Below are positions 1 through 7,341 of a stretch of DNA of 8,709 nt, in pieces. Position 1 is the first letter of the stretch, and every line of letters starts with the position of its first letter. Source of the DNA: Planctomycetaceae bacterium (GTDB taxonomy: Bacteria; Planctomycetota; Planctomycetia; Pirellulales; Pirellulaceae); the NCBI GenBank assembly GCA_003506095.1, contig DNWZ01000609.1:1-8709 (forward strand), given 5' to 3'. The position numbers were made by a program, and so were the translations under genes. Below the pieces are notes generated by a model. That model ran no database searches, was not told the origin of the DNA, and saw only the letters and a list, made by a program, of their open reading frames with translations.

Positions 1-2961
1 ATCACAAAGTTTGCGTTTCTGAATCCGCTACAGGGTTTAGAAGCAGAACACTTTGATGATGTGATGCGACGAGTTGGCGATATTTATGGTAACGAAGCCT
101 ACCTGGATGACAGCCAGTATCGTCAAGAACTACTGAGCGGCCGCATTGACGAACGCGATCTGCGAGAAGTGTTAGCCGAAGATCTTGGTGGGCGTGCGGA
201 TGAACCCGTTGCAGGCCTGACGCCGCGTCTGGAATTGCGACTGGCGATGCTGATCTATCCGCTTCATTTTGGTCAACGTCGCGAACTCGATTGGGTGCTC
301 GCCGAAACCGATGCAATCAAACGTTTTCGACCTGAGGTCTCTCCAGAGATCAAACGGGCCGTAATGGATGATGTTAAAGATGGAGAACCGCTATCCGACG
401 GCGACCGCGAAGCGAACTATCTGCTGAGACTGTGGCACGTCATTCAAGAAGGTGTTGATTCGGCAGAACTGACGTTTCCTGCAATGGCTACGACACGCGA
501 TCATGCAAGCCATCGCATTGCCGAGTTTCGCGCCGCAATGATCGATAGGCGTGTTGATGAATTGATGTTTCGTTTCACCTCAGCATATTTGGATCAAGGG
601 TATGCGCCGAATCCTTTGCCAGGTGCCGGACTCGGTTTTTGGGCAAGCTTTTGCAAGCTGTTTGGAGTGCGTTCTCGGCTGGCACCACGCTGGCGTCGAT
701 CGCTGGCAAGCGAAATCGAAAGCATTCAGCGAGACGGTTTATCGTCGCTGGAAGTGATAGCCCAATCGCTCGATCGCATGTCGATCGCACCCAATGATGT
801 GGATAGTTATCTCACAGCGATATTGTTGTCGATCCGCGGTTTTGCGGGCATGATTTGGCAAACCGAAACGCGTCCTGATTTGTTTAAGAAGTCGTCGCCA
901 CCAGGAACATTGGTCGAATTTGTTGCCGTTCGAATCTTATTGTTGCGGCTTGCCAGCGATCTGCCATACGAAGAAGATTCCGATACGTCGAGCCTGATCT
1001 CATCAGGCTCTGCGCGAGTCGCTTTGTTGCAGGCAGACCCTGAACAATTGGCTTTCTTGCTCTTTGAAATCGCCCAAATCCTTCAGTGGACACCGAAACA
1101 ATTAGCTTCTTTAGATGTGAATCAGTGGGCTGCGCTGCGCGACGAGTTGCACGCATTTTGTGATCACCAGCGGCGCAAGATTTTTCATGCCGCATTTGAA
1201 CGGCGAATCGCCAAGATGTCACTTCACGCCATAGGGACACGAGCCTTATCGCCACCGACCCATCCCGCGGCACCTTCGATGCAGTTGGTCTGCTGCATCG
1301 ACGCGCGCGAAGAATCGTTGCGACGTCATTTAGAGGAACTCGATCCGACGGTCGAGACATTCGGGATTGCAGGTTTCTTTGGCGTTTCGATGTATTACCG
1401 TGGCGCAGGCGATGCAGGTTTTTCGGCGCTTTGCCCGATCGTGATGAAGCCCCAACATTGGGTAATCGAAGAGGCGGTTTATTCGCTAGAAGAATCGGAT
1501 CGCAACCGAGCTCGCGCCAGACGTTGGATCGGCACCGCCCAGCAGCGTTTTCAAGCCGAGTCGCGTCGGTCAGTAGGGGGCGCCGTTGTGTCGACTTTGG
1601 TCGGACCGCTAGCAACGATTCCGATGCTAAGCCGAATTCTGTTTCCGCGAATCACAGCACTGATGAATCGAACCGCGACGCAGTTCATCGCACCGCCGGC
1701 GATCACGCGTTTGCGTCTGGAACGATCCGACGATTGCCCCGCTTCACCACCGAATCATCATGGTTATGATGGGGTTGGGTTTACTTTGAAAGAAATGGCG
1801 CAAATCGCAGAGAAAGCACTGCGAGATATCGGGTTGACCACAACCTTCGCTCCGTTGGTCATACTCATGGGCCATGGTTCCGGTTGTGTCAACAACCCTC
1901 ACGAGTCAGCATATCACTGCGGCGCTTGCGCCGGAAACTCCGGCGGCCCCAACGCCCGTGCCTTGGCTGTGATGTTAAACGACAGCCGGGTTCGCCAGCG
2001 ATTGGCAGTGTCCGGTTTGATGATTCCAGAAGAAACCTATTTCATCGGTGCGCATCACAATACCGCGACCGAAGAAATGATGTTTTATGATATGGAGTTA
2101 TTGCCGACGCGAAAGGTCAAACATGTCCGCGCGGTGCGACGCTTGCTGGGCGAAGCGGCACGTCGAAACGCTCATGAACGTTGCCGACGGTTTGAATCAG
2201 CGGACCTGCAAATTACGCCGGACGAGGCATTGCTGCATGTTCAAAATCGCAGCGAAGATTTAGCCCAAACACGCCCCGAGTATGGGAACGGCAGCAATGC
2301 GATTTGTTTTGTCGGCCGACGCTCGCGTGTTCGCGGTCTGTATCTCGACCGCCGATCATTTTTAATGTCTTACGACCCGACAGAAGACAATTCGGAATCG
2401 GCAATCTTAGCGCGAATCATGTCCGCAGTGGTACCCGTTTGCCAAGGAATCAATTCGCTTTATTCGCTGTCGGTAATCGATCCGATCGGTTGGGGCTCTG
2501 GCACAAAGTTGCCCCACAATATCACTTCGTTGATCGGAGTGATGGATGGTGCGGCCAGCGATTTGCGTTCCGGATTGCCATGGCAGGGAGTCGACATTCA
2601 CGAACCCGTTCGCTTACTGTTCATCATTGAATCGACGCCTCGAGCGATTCTAAAGATCATGGCCGAAAATCCTGTGATCGATCGTATTTTTCGGAACCAC
2701 TGGGCGCACGTTGCGACACTTGATCCATTGACCAGCGAAATGCATCGATTCAGTAAAGATAAGTTTGTGAATCATCCCATCGACTCTAACGATTCTGAAA
2801 ATAGACTTCCGGTCACAGATGGTTCTCGTTGTTGGTATCAAGGTCGACGTGATCACCTTCCCTTTGCAATCATCCGACCGTCCCATTCTGCCTCGTCCCA
2901 TTCTGCTTCTTCAACCGATTCGGATAACCACGACCGATGGTCCAGTGCGGTGCCATCATGA
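1..2961 (+). CDS. dabA: DabA-like inorganic carbon transporter subunit (UPF0753/DUF2309), 5'-partial
   Basis: Probable zinc-binding, beta-carbonic-anhydrase-like subunit of a DAB/Mps-type inorganic carbon pump, acting on the cytoplasmic face of the membrane together with antiporter-like membrane proteins. The frame is open from base 1, and its first residues already match the conserved family start (NPLQGLE at residues 8-14), so the true start codon lies upstream; the GTG at 61 is only an internal codon. Counting residue 1 at base 1, 986 residues are visible. The signature CIDARE gives Cys432, Asp434 and Arg436. The second half (GHGS, then NNPH, then HCGAC) gives His625 and Cys640. The His-Cys spacing of 15 equals that of the characterised Halothiobacillus DabA (H524/C539, from memory). 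Other family blocks are RPEYGNGSNA and GSGTKLPHN. The protein is longer than the roughly 830-residue Halothiobacillus protein, mostly before the Cys-Asp motif. It ends in a Ser/His-rich tail. The stop overlaps the next gene by 4 bp (ATGA), indicating translational coupling. Confidence 0.92.
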   Translation: MTKFAFLNPLQGLEAEHFDDVMRRVGDIYGNEAYLDDSQYRQELLSGRIDERDLREVLAEDLGGRADEPVAGLTPRLELRLAMLIYPLHFGQRRELDWVLAETDAIKRFRPEVSPEIKRAVMDDVKDGEPLSDGDREANYLLRLWHVIQEGVDSAELTFPAMATTRDHASHRIAEFRAAMIDRRVDELMFRFTSAYLDQGYAPNPLPGAGLGFWASFCKLFGVRSRLAPRWRRSLASEIESIQRDGLSSLEVIAQSLDRMSIAPNDVDSYLTAILLSIRGFAGMIWQTETRPDLFKKSSPPGTLVEFVAVRILLLRLASDLPYEEDSDTSSLISSGSARVALLQADPEQLAFLLFEIAQILQWTPKQLASLDVNQWAALRDELHAFCDHQRRKIFHAAFERRIAKMSLHAIGTRALSPPTHPAAPSMQLVCCIDAREESLRRHLEELDPTVETFGIAGFFGVSMYYRGAGDAGFSALCPIVMKPQHWVIEEAVYSLEESDRNRARARRWIGTAQQRFQAESRRSVGGAVVSTLVGPLATIPMLSRILFPRITALMNRTATQFIAPPAITRLRLERSDDCPASPPNHHGYDGVGFTLKEMAQIAEKALRDIGLTTTFAPLVILMGHGSGCVNNPHESAYHCGACAGNSGGPNARALAVMLNDSRVRQRLAVSGLMIPEETYFIGAHHNTATEEMMFYDMELLPTRKVKHVRAVRRLLGEAARRNAHERCRRFESADLQITPDEALLHVQNRSEDLAQTRPEYGNGSNAICFVGRRSRVRGLYLDRRSFLMSYDPTEDNSESAILARIMSAVVPVCQGINSLYSLSVIDPIGWGSGTKLPHNITSLIGVMDGAASDLRSGLPWQGVDIHEPVRLLFIIESTPRAILKIMAENPVIDRIFRNHWAHVATLDPLTSEMHRFSKDKFVNHPIDSNDSENRLPVTDGSRCWYQGRRDHLPFAIIRPSHSASSHSASSTDSDNHDRWSSAVPS
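2881..2910 (+). repeat. Two-copy 15-bp tandem repeat in the dabA 3' end
   Basis: Two adjacent 15-bp units (2881-2895 and 2896-2910) differ at only two bases and are in frame. They encode SHSAS twice, followed by another Ser/Asp/His-rich stretch up to the stop. This looks like a recent local duplication in a low-complexity C-terminal tail beyond the conserved DUF2309 core. No function is claimed. Confidence 0.7.
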
Positions 2962-4301
2962 TTATGATTATTTGTGGCATGTTGATTGTCGCATCCCCAG
3001 CGGTCTTGCTTGTGACAATCGGGTTATCGCTGTTGGCTGGCCATCCGATGAGCGAACGGGGCGTGGCAAGGTTAACGCAGATGATGGTTTCGGCAGGAAC
3101 ACTCGGCGCCGTGTGCATGTTAGCCACCCTGTTGGCGACTGGCCAAGTTCGTTTTACTCTCGAACTGGGCCGATGGTTTGATCTGCCAATCGAACACTTC
3201 CATTTCACGATCAAATTTTTATTCGATCGACTGTCAATCCCGTTCGTAATCTTGTCGCTGTCGCTTTGCGGCATTATCGGCGCGTTTGCAAGCCGCTATC
3301 TCCATCGCGATGAAGGCTATTCAAGGTTCTTCCTACTCTATTCCGTATTCATGCTCGGAATGGTCGTTTCCGCTGTGGCGGGGACCATCGAAACTCTGTT
3401 TTTGGGCTGGGAACTGGTCGGACTCTCCTCAGCGCTGCTGGTCGCATTTTTCCAAACACGCCTCAATCCGGTCACTAACGGTTTGCGAGTCTGGTCGATT
3501 TATCGGTTTGCCGATGGTGCGTTCTTATTGGCAGCACTGGTATTGCACCATTTGACCGGCGGTGGCGACTTAGAACTGATGATGGGTACGGCACCATGGC
3601 CCGACAGTGTTTGCCAGATCTCCAGCGAACACGCACTTCTGGTCGGAATTCTGCTCATCGTTGCCGCAGCAGGAAAGTCAGCGCTCGTGCCGTTCTCTGG
3701 GTGGTTGCCGCGAGCGATGGAAGGCCCCACACCTTCAAGCGCTATCTTTTATGGCGCTCTGTCGGTTCACTTGGGCGCCTACCTGCTGCTGCGTGTTGGC
3801 CCAATGTTAGAAAAATCGTTTGTCCTGCAAATGTTGGTAGTTTCCTTGGGAGTCGCTACGGCCATCTTCGCAGCCATGGCAGCATCGGTCCAAACTGACG
3901 TTAAAAGTTCATTATCGCTCGCTTCGTTGTTGCAGGTTAGCATCATTGTGGTGGAGATTGGGCTTGGTTTGCGATATCTGGCGTTGATTCATATCATCGG
4001 TCACGCTTCGATGCGCACCCTGCAATTGCTGCGAGCGCCATCGCTGTTACGAGACCATCGAGCGGTTCAAAACAACCTCGGATTTTCACAGCCCGATTCA
4101 CAAGGATCGCAACCGACGACCGATCTGACATCGTTTCAATTGCGTTGCTATCGGTTCGCCATGGAGCGGGGTAACTTTGATACGACGATCGACGAACGTG
4201 TAACCCAACCGTTCTTAAGACTCTTTCGTAAGTTTGACACCTGGGAACGTCGCTGGATCGCGTTTCTATCTGTGTCAAACGACAAACCGGAGAAGCCATG
4301 A
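2958..4301 (+). CDS. NuoL/MrpA-type proton-conducting membrane subunit, short form (first DabB-like partner)
   Basis: An integral membrane protein of the complex I NuoL / Mrp antiporter family, probably an ion-conducting partner of DabA. The start was chosen at the ATG in the ATGA overlap with dabA, giving 447 residues; an in-frame ATG at 2937 would add seven. About 11 hydrophobic segments lie between residues 4 and 362. The TM5 motif WELVGLSSALL carries Glu152, matching E. coli NuoL Glu144. TM7 GKSALVPFSGWLP carries Lys240, matching Lys229, followed by RAMEGPTP. The TM8 histidine of NuoL is Tyr265 here, with His271 one helix turn and a half later. In the later HIIGHASMRTLQLLRAPS motif, Arg stands where NuoL has Lys. 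After residue 362 the usual TM12-14 is missing. Instead there is a soluble, charged tail of about 85 residues that resembles the end of NuoL (FDTTIDERVTQPFLRLFRKFD). The next gene overlaps by 4 bp. Confidence 0.85.
   Translation: MIMIICGMLIVASPAVLLVTIGLSLLAGHPMSERGVARLTQMMVSAGTLGAVCMLATLLATGQVRFTLELGRWFDLPIEHFHFTIKFLFDRLSIPFVILSLSLCGIIGAFASRYLHRDEGYSRFFLLYSVFMLGMVVSAVAGTIETLFLGWELVGLSSALLVAFFQTRLNPVTNGLRVWSIYRFADGAFLLAALVLHHLTGGGDLELMMGTAPWPDSVCQISSEHALLVGILLIVAAAGKSALVPFSGWLPRAMEGPTPSSAIFYGALSVHLGAYLLLRVGPMLEKSFVLQMLVVSLGVATAIFAAMAASVQTDVKSSLSLASLLQVSIIVVEIGLGLRYLALIHIIGHASMRTLQLLRAPSLLRDHRAVQNNLGFSQPDSQGSQPTTDLTSFQLRCYRFAMERGNFDTTIDERVTQPFLRLFRKFDTWERRWIAFLSVSNDKPEKP
4289..4295 (+). promoter_or_regulatory. 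Shine-Dalgarno site for the third operon gene
   Basis: GGAGAAG lies at the very end of the preceding reading frame. Its GGAG core is 5 bases before the ATG at 4298 and 8 bases before a second in-frame ATG at 4301, so either could be used. It is the clearest ribosome-binding site in the window. It suggests that the third gene can recruit ribosomes itself as well as by coupling through the ATGA overlap. Confidence 0.6.
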
Positions 4302-5782
4302 TGCGAGACTTGCATTTTCCATGGCTTGAACTTTCGATCTTAGTGCCCGCTTTGGCGGCGGTGGTTCTTTATAAGATTCGCGATCAACGATTCGCACAGC
4401 AAGTGGCGTTTTGGGCGAGTGGCCTGACCGTTTGCTTGACCATTGGCGAATGGATCGATTTCGGAACCTTGGGGACATTTTCGGCACAGGACCATGGCAG
4501 TCTGGTTCGTCGTCTGTTCGGCCGCGATTTTTTCGTCGTTGACGAATTGAGCGCTCCGCTGTTACCGATGACCGCGATTTTGTTTTCGTTGACGATTCTG
4601 GCAACGATGAGATCGAAAGCGGGTCGATTTTCATTCTGGTTGGTGATGGCTTCCGAAGCGATTATTTTAGCGACACTCAGTTGTTCGTTCGCGACTGTGC
4701 TGATTCTTTTGTTATTGCTCAGCACCTTGCCGCCATGGATCGAAATGCGAAAACGCGGCAGTGACACCAGGGTGTTCGCAATCTACATGTCTGCCCACAT
4801 CGCGATGTTGATTGTCGGCATTGTGCTGATGCGGATGTGGGGCCAAATACCGATCATTTCAAATACCGCAGCATTCTTATTGGTTTTGTCATCACTGATC
4901 CGTGCTGGTGTTTTTCCAGCTCACTCGTGGATCAGCGATTTATTTGAAAAGACGACCTTTGGTACCGCACTGCTGTTCGTTGCGCCGATGACTGGTGCCT
5001 ATGTTGTGATGCGATTGGTTTTGCCCGTCGTTCCAGTCTGGGCGCTGCATGCGGTGGCGGTGCTAGCACTCGTGACAGCCGTCTACGCCGCAGGCATGTC
5101 GTTGGTTCAGTTCGATGCGAGACGCTTTTTTGCTTATCTGTTTCTAAGCCATTCGTCGCTGGTTTTGGCCGGGCTTGAGATCGCTACACCGATCGGTATG
5201 ACGGGAGCGCTGTGCATCTGGTTGGGCACGGGACTGTCACTGGGCGGATTCGCCTTGGCACTGCGCAGCGTCGAAGCTCGTATTGGCCGTATCTCGCTTG
5301 CCCAATACCACGGCCTATTCGACCATATGCCTTACTTAGGTTCGCTGTTCTTGTTGGCCGGTTTGGCATCCATCGGGTTTCCAGGCAGCCTGGCGTTTGT
5401 CGGTATGGAACTGTTGGTAGAAGGTACTGTAGAAGTTTACCCGATCGTCGGAATGATGATCGTACTAGCAGCGGTCTTGAATGGAATCTCGGTATTGAGA
5501 GCCTATTTCCGTATCTTTACCGGAACTCGACATGTCGCAACCATCTCGTTATCCGCACGCCCCGCAGAACGTTTTGTCGTCATCATCATCATCTTGCTCG
5601 TTTTAGGTGCAGGCGTATGGCCGGGTGCCGCTGTCAAGTCACGTTATCATGCCGCCGATATCCTGTTGAAAAATCGCCAAGCAACCGGCATCGACCATGG
5701 TAGTGAAACAATCGAGCCAGATGGCCAGTCGGCACTGGATGAATTGTTAAATATTCACGAAGACGAACCGGCAGGGCATTAA
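4298..5782 (+). CDS. NuoM/NuoL-type proton-conducting membrane subunit, second copy in the dab-like operon
   Basis: A second, different antiporter-like membrane protein of 494 residues with about 14 hydrophobic segments and a short polar C-terminal tail. Family features are SLIRAGVFPAHSW in the TM7-8 region (residues about 199-211), FDARRFFAYLFLSHSSLVLAG around TM9-10, and GLFDHMPYLGSLFLLAGLAS followed by GFPGSLAFVGMELL around TM12 (Glu371, near NuoM Glu407/NuoL Lys399). Two channel residues differ from complex I subunits. The TM7 lysine is Arg202, and the TM5 segment (LILLLLLSTLPPWIEM) has no glutamate at the usual place; the nearest, Glu149, sits at the membrane edge. It overlaps the upstream gene by 4 bp and is the last plus-strand gene before a candidate terminator. 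It probably forms a complex with the two upstream products. A stand-alone complex I subunit is unlikely because no nuo genes flank it, although upstream sequence is not visible. Confidence 0.83.
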   Translation: MMRDLHFPWLELSILVPALAAVVLYKIRDQRFAQQVAFWASGLTVCLTIGEWIDFGTLGTFSAQDHGSLVRRLFGRDFFVVDELSAPLLPMTAILFSLTILATMRSKAGRFSFWLVMASEAIILATLSCSFATVLILLLLLSTLPPWIEMRKRGSDTRVFAIYMSAHIAMLIVGIVLMRMWGQIPIISNTAAFLLVLSSLIRAGVFPAHSWISDLFEKTTFGTALLFVAPMTGAYVVMRLVLPVVPVWALHAVAVLALVTAVYAAGMSLVQFDARRFFAYLFLSHSSLVLAGLEIATPIGMTGALCIWLGTGLSLGGFALALRSVEARIGRISLAQYHGLFDHMPYLGSLFLLAGLASIGFPGSLAFVGMELLVEGTVEVYPIVGMMIVLAAVLNGISVLRAYFRIFTGTRHVATISLSARPAERFVVIIIILLVLGAGVWPGAAVKSRYHAADILLKNRQATGIDHGSETIEPDGQSALDELLNIHEDEPAGH

Positions 5783-5789
5783 GGCCTAT

Positions 5790-5823
5790 CCGAAATGGAA
5801 GCTGACCCTTTCATTGGTTTTTT
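5790..5823 (+). terminator. Candidate intrinsic terminator of the dab-like operon
   Basis: Eight bases after the last stop codon, AATGGAA (5794-5800) pairs with TTTCATT (5809-5815), including one G-T pair, around an 8-base loop. CC at 5790-5791 can pair with GG at 5816-5817 across a two-base bulge. Six T follow immediately (5818-5823). Placement and T tract fit Rho-independent termination; the stem is AT-rich and only moderately stable. Confidence 0.45.
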
Positions 5824-5834
5824 GGGGCTTCGCC

Positions 5835-5856
5835 GGAGAGGGTTAGAACCTCTTTT
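5835..5856 (+). terminator. Second, weaker hairpin with a T tail
   Basis: AGAGG (5837-5841) pairs with CCTCT (5849-5853) around a 7-base loop. Two outer G-T pairs are possible, but they use up part of the TTTT tail at 5853-5856. It could be a back-up terminator for the plus-strand operon. The short tail makes this uncertain. Confidence 0.25.
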
Positions 5857-5871
5857 CAGCTAGGTTTTAAG

Positions 5872-5893
5872 TTTGTCCATCGGATCGGACAAA
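5872..5893. repeat. Perfect 7-bp inverted repeat between convergent genes
   Basis: TTTGTCC (5872-5878) and GGACAAA (5887-5893) are exact reverse complements separated by 8 bases. The repeat lies 23 bases beyond the stop of the minus-strand DUF1501 gene, so it may help end or stabilise that transcript. No T tract follows it on either strand, so it is listed as a repeat and not as a terminator. Confidence 0.45.
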
Positions 5894-5916
5894 TAGTGAA
5901 AAAGTCGAGCTTAACG

Positions 5917-7326
5917 CTACGCCATGATCTGCTGAACAACGTTTCCTTCCACGTCGGTCAGGCGGAAGTCGCGGCCGCCATAGGGATAGGTCAATCGTTC
6001 GTGGTCGATACCCAAGAGGTGAAGTATGGTTGCGTGCAGGTCGTGGACATGGACCTTGTCGTTTGCGGCATAAAACCCAAACTCATCGGATTCACCATAA
6101 CTGAATCCAGACTTCACGCCACCGCCGGCCATCCACCAGGTGAAGGCATGCGGGTTGTGGTCTCGCCCGTTGTTCCCTTGCGCTGTGGGCGTGCGTCCGA
6201 ACTCGCCGCCCCAAATTACCAGCGTGTCGTCTAGCATACCGCGCTGCTTTAAATCTTTTAACAATCCCGCAATCGGCTTGTCGACTTCGGCTGAAAGCTC
6301 TTGATGCTTTTCTTTCAACTCCGAATGTTGGTCCCAGTAAGCATGCGAGACTTGTACAAACCGCACGCCCGCTTCGGACATGCGCCGAGCGATCAAGCAT
6401 TGCCGCCCATAATTATCTGTTGGGCTGCCGTCGATTCCGTACATCGATAATGTTGCTTCGGTCTCTTGTGACAAATCCAATAACGTTGGCGCGGCCGACT
6501 GCATCCGAAACGCTAATTCAAACGATTCAATTCTCGCGTCAAGATCGGATTCGATTCTTGCGGATGATCCGGCACGTTTCAACCGGTCGAGGTCGCCCAG
6601 CAGTTCGATTTGCTTCAGTTGCAGTTCTTTGGAAACGCTGTCATTGGTCAGGTTTTCAATCTTGGCGTTCTTCATGTCCGAACGACTCGAACCGATTCGG
6701 GTCGCTTGATGAATCGGTGGCAAAAACGCCGATCCGAAATTACGAACGCCACCGTGGCCCAACGTCGGATTGATCGTAATGTAGCTCGGCAAGCTTTCGT
6801 TGTCGGTGCCCAGACCATAACTGATCCACGCACCCATGCTGGGCCGAACGAACGTGTCCGAACCGGTGTGCATTTTCAACAAAGCGCCGCCGTGAGCTTC
6901 GTTGGAACCATGAATCGATTTGATGAATGTGATGTCGTCGACACATTCACCCACATGCGGAAACAGATCGCTGACCCAAGCCCCTGATTGACCGTACTGT
7001 TTGAACTCCCACGGACTGCGCAGCAGGTTGCCAGTTTTTGCGAACTGGATGCGAGGTTTCTCAAACGGCAGCGGCTTGCCGTCTTGCTTGGTCAGTTCCG
7101 GTTTGTAATCAAAGGTATCGATATGCGACGGGCCGCCATGCATGAATAAGAAAATCACCCGTTTGGCACGCGGCTGAAAATGTGGCGTCTTGGCTGCGAG
7201 GGGGCCGCCACCGGATGCTTGGCTCGATGGCTGTTCGGATGCCTGGCATCGCGCCAGCAAATCGATCAACGCTAGCGAACCGAAACCGGCCGATGTCTGG
7301 CGCAATAATTGACGACGATTGAACAT
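5917..7326 (-). CDS. DUF1501 family protein with twin-arginine signal
   Basis: A 469-residue exported protein of the DUF1501 family, which is distantly related to the alkaline phosphatase/sulfatase fold; its substrate is not established. The N-terminus MFNRRQLLRQTSAGFGSLALIDLLA is a Tat signal: twin Arg at residues 4-5, then a hydrophobic stretch to about 25. The mature part opens with VIFLFMHGGPSHIDTFD (residues 57-73), where Asp70 and Asp73 are candidate metal ligands in the usual position. Near the C-terminal end are VIWGGEFGRTP and GRDHNPH (Asp389, His390, His393), then HVHDLHATILHLLGID and a GGRDF closing block. Length and block order match complete family members, so the gene appears intact. 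The ATG lies 15 bp after the stop of the DUF1553 gene with only a weak AGG upstream, so coupled translation is likely. The gene pair is typical of Planctomycetes. Confidence 0.93.
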   Translation of the reverse strand: MFNRRQLLRQTSAGFGSLALIDLLARCQASEQPSSQASGGGPLAAKTPHFQPRAKRVIFLFMHGGPSHIDTFDYKPELTKQDGKPLPFEKPRIQFAKTGNLLRSPWEFKQYGQSGAWVSDLFPHVGECVDDITFIKSIHGSNEAHGGALLKMHTGSDTFVRPSMGAWISYGLGTDNESLPSYITINPTLGHGGVRNFGSAFLPPIHQATRIGSSRSDMKNAKIENLTNDSVSKELQLKQIELLGDLDRLKRAGSSARIESDLDARIESFELAFRMQSAAPTLLDLSQETEATLSMYGIDGSPTDNYGRQCLIARRMSEAGVRFVQVSHAYWDQHSELKEKHQELSAEVDKPIAGLLKDLKQRGMLDDTLVIWGGEFGRTPTAQGNNGRDHNPHAFTWWMAGGGVKSGFSYGESDEFGFYAANDKVHVHDLHATILHLLGIDHERLTYPYGGRDFRLTDVEGNVVQQIMA

Positions 7327-7341
7327 AGAGGACCTATCAGA

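Noticed and set aside
61..63. GTG at 61 as the start codon of the dabA gene
   Set aside because: The frame is open to base 1 and the 20 codons before the GTG encode conserved DabA sequence (NPLQGLE), so the gene is cut by the window edge.
690..800. Cluster of CGATCG palindromes as a possible regulatory or uptake motif
   Set aside because: The copies fall in coding sequence where Ser-Ile-Ala, Asp-Arg and similar codon pairs generate them, and they show no regular spacing.
884..1615. Open minus-strand frame of about 240 codons inside dabA
   Set aside because: It overlaps the conserved DabA core, its Arg/Ser-rich translation is typical of a shadow frame, and no family is recognisable.
5580..5595. 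ATC trinucleotide run as a microsatellite
   Set aside because: It encodes an Ile stretch within a membrane helix and is only four to five units long, as expected by chance in such a segment.
2958..5782. The two membrane genes as one antiporter gene broken by a frameshift
   Set aside because: The second gene begins with its own complete set of N-terminal membrane segments and a good ribosome-binding site, and the first ends with its own tail, so they are two separate family members.
7240..7255. Lipoprotein signal in the DUF1501 protein (Leu-Ala-Arg-Cys around residue 27)
   Set aside because: Arg directly before the Cys does not fit a lipobox, which needs Gly, Ala or Ser there; the twin-arginine motif explains export.
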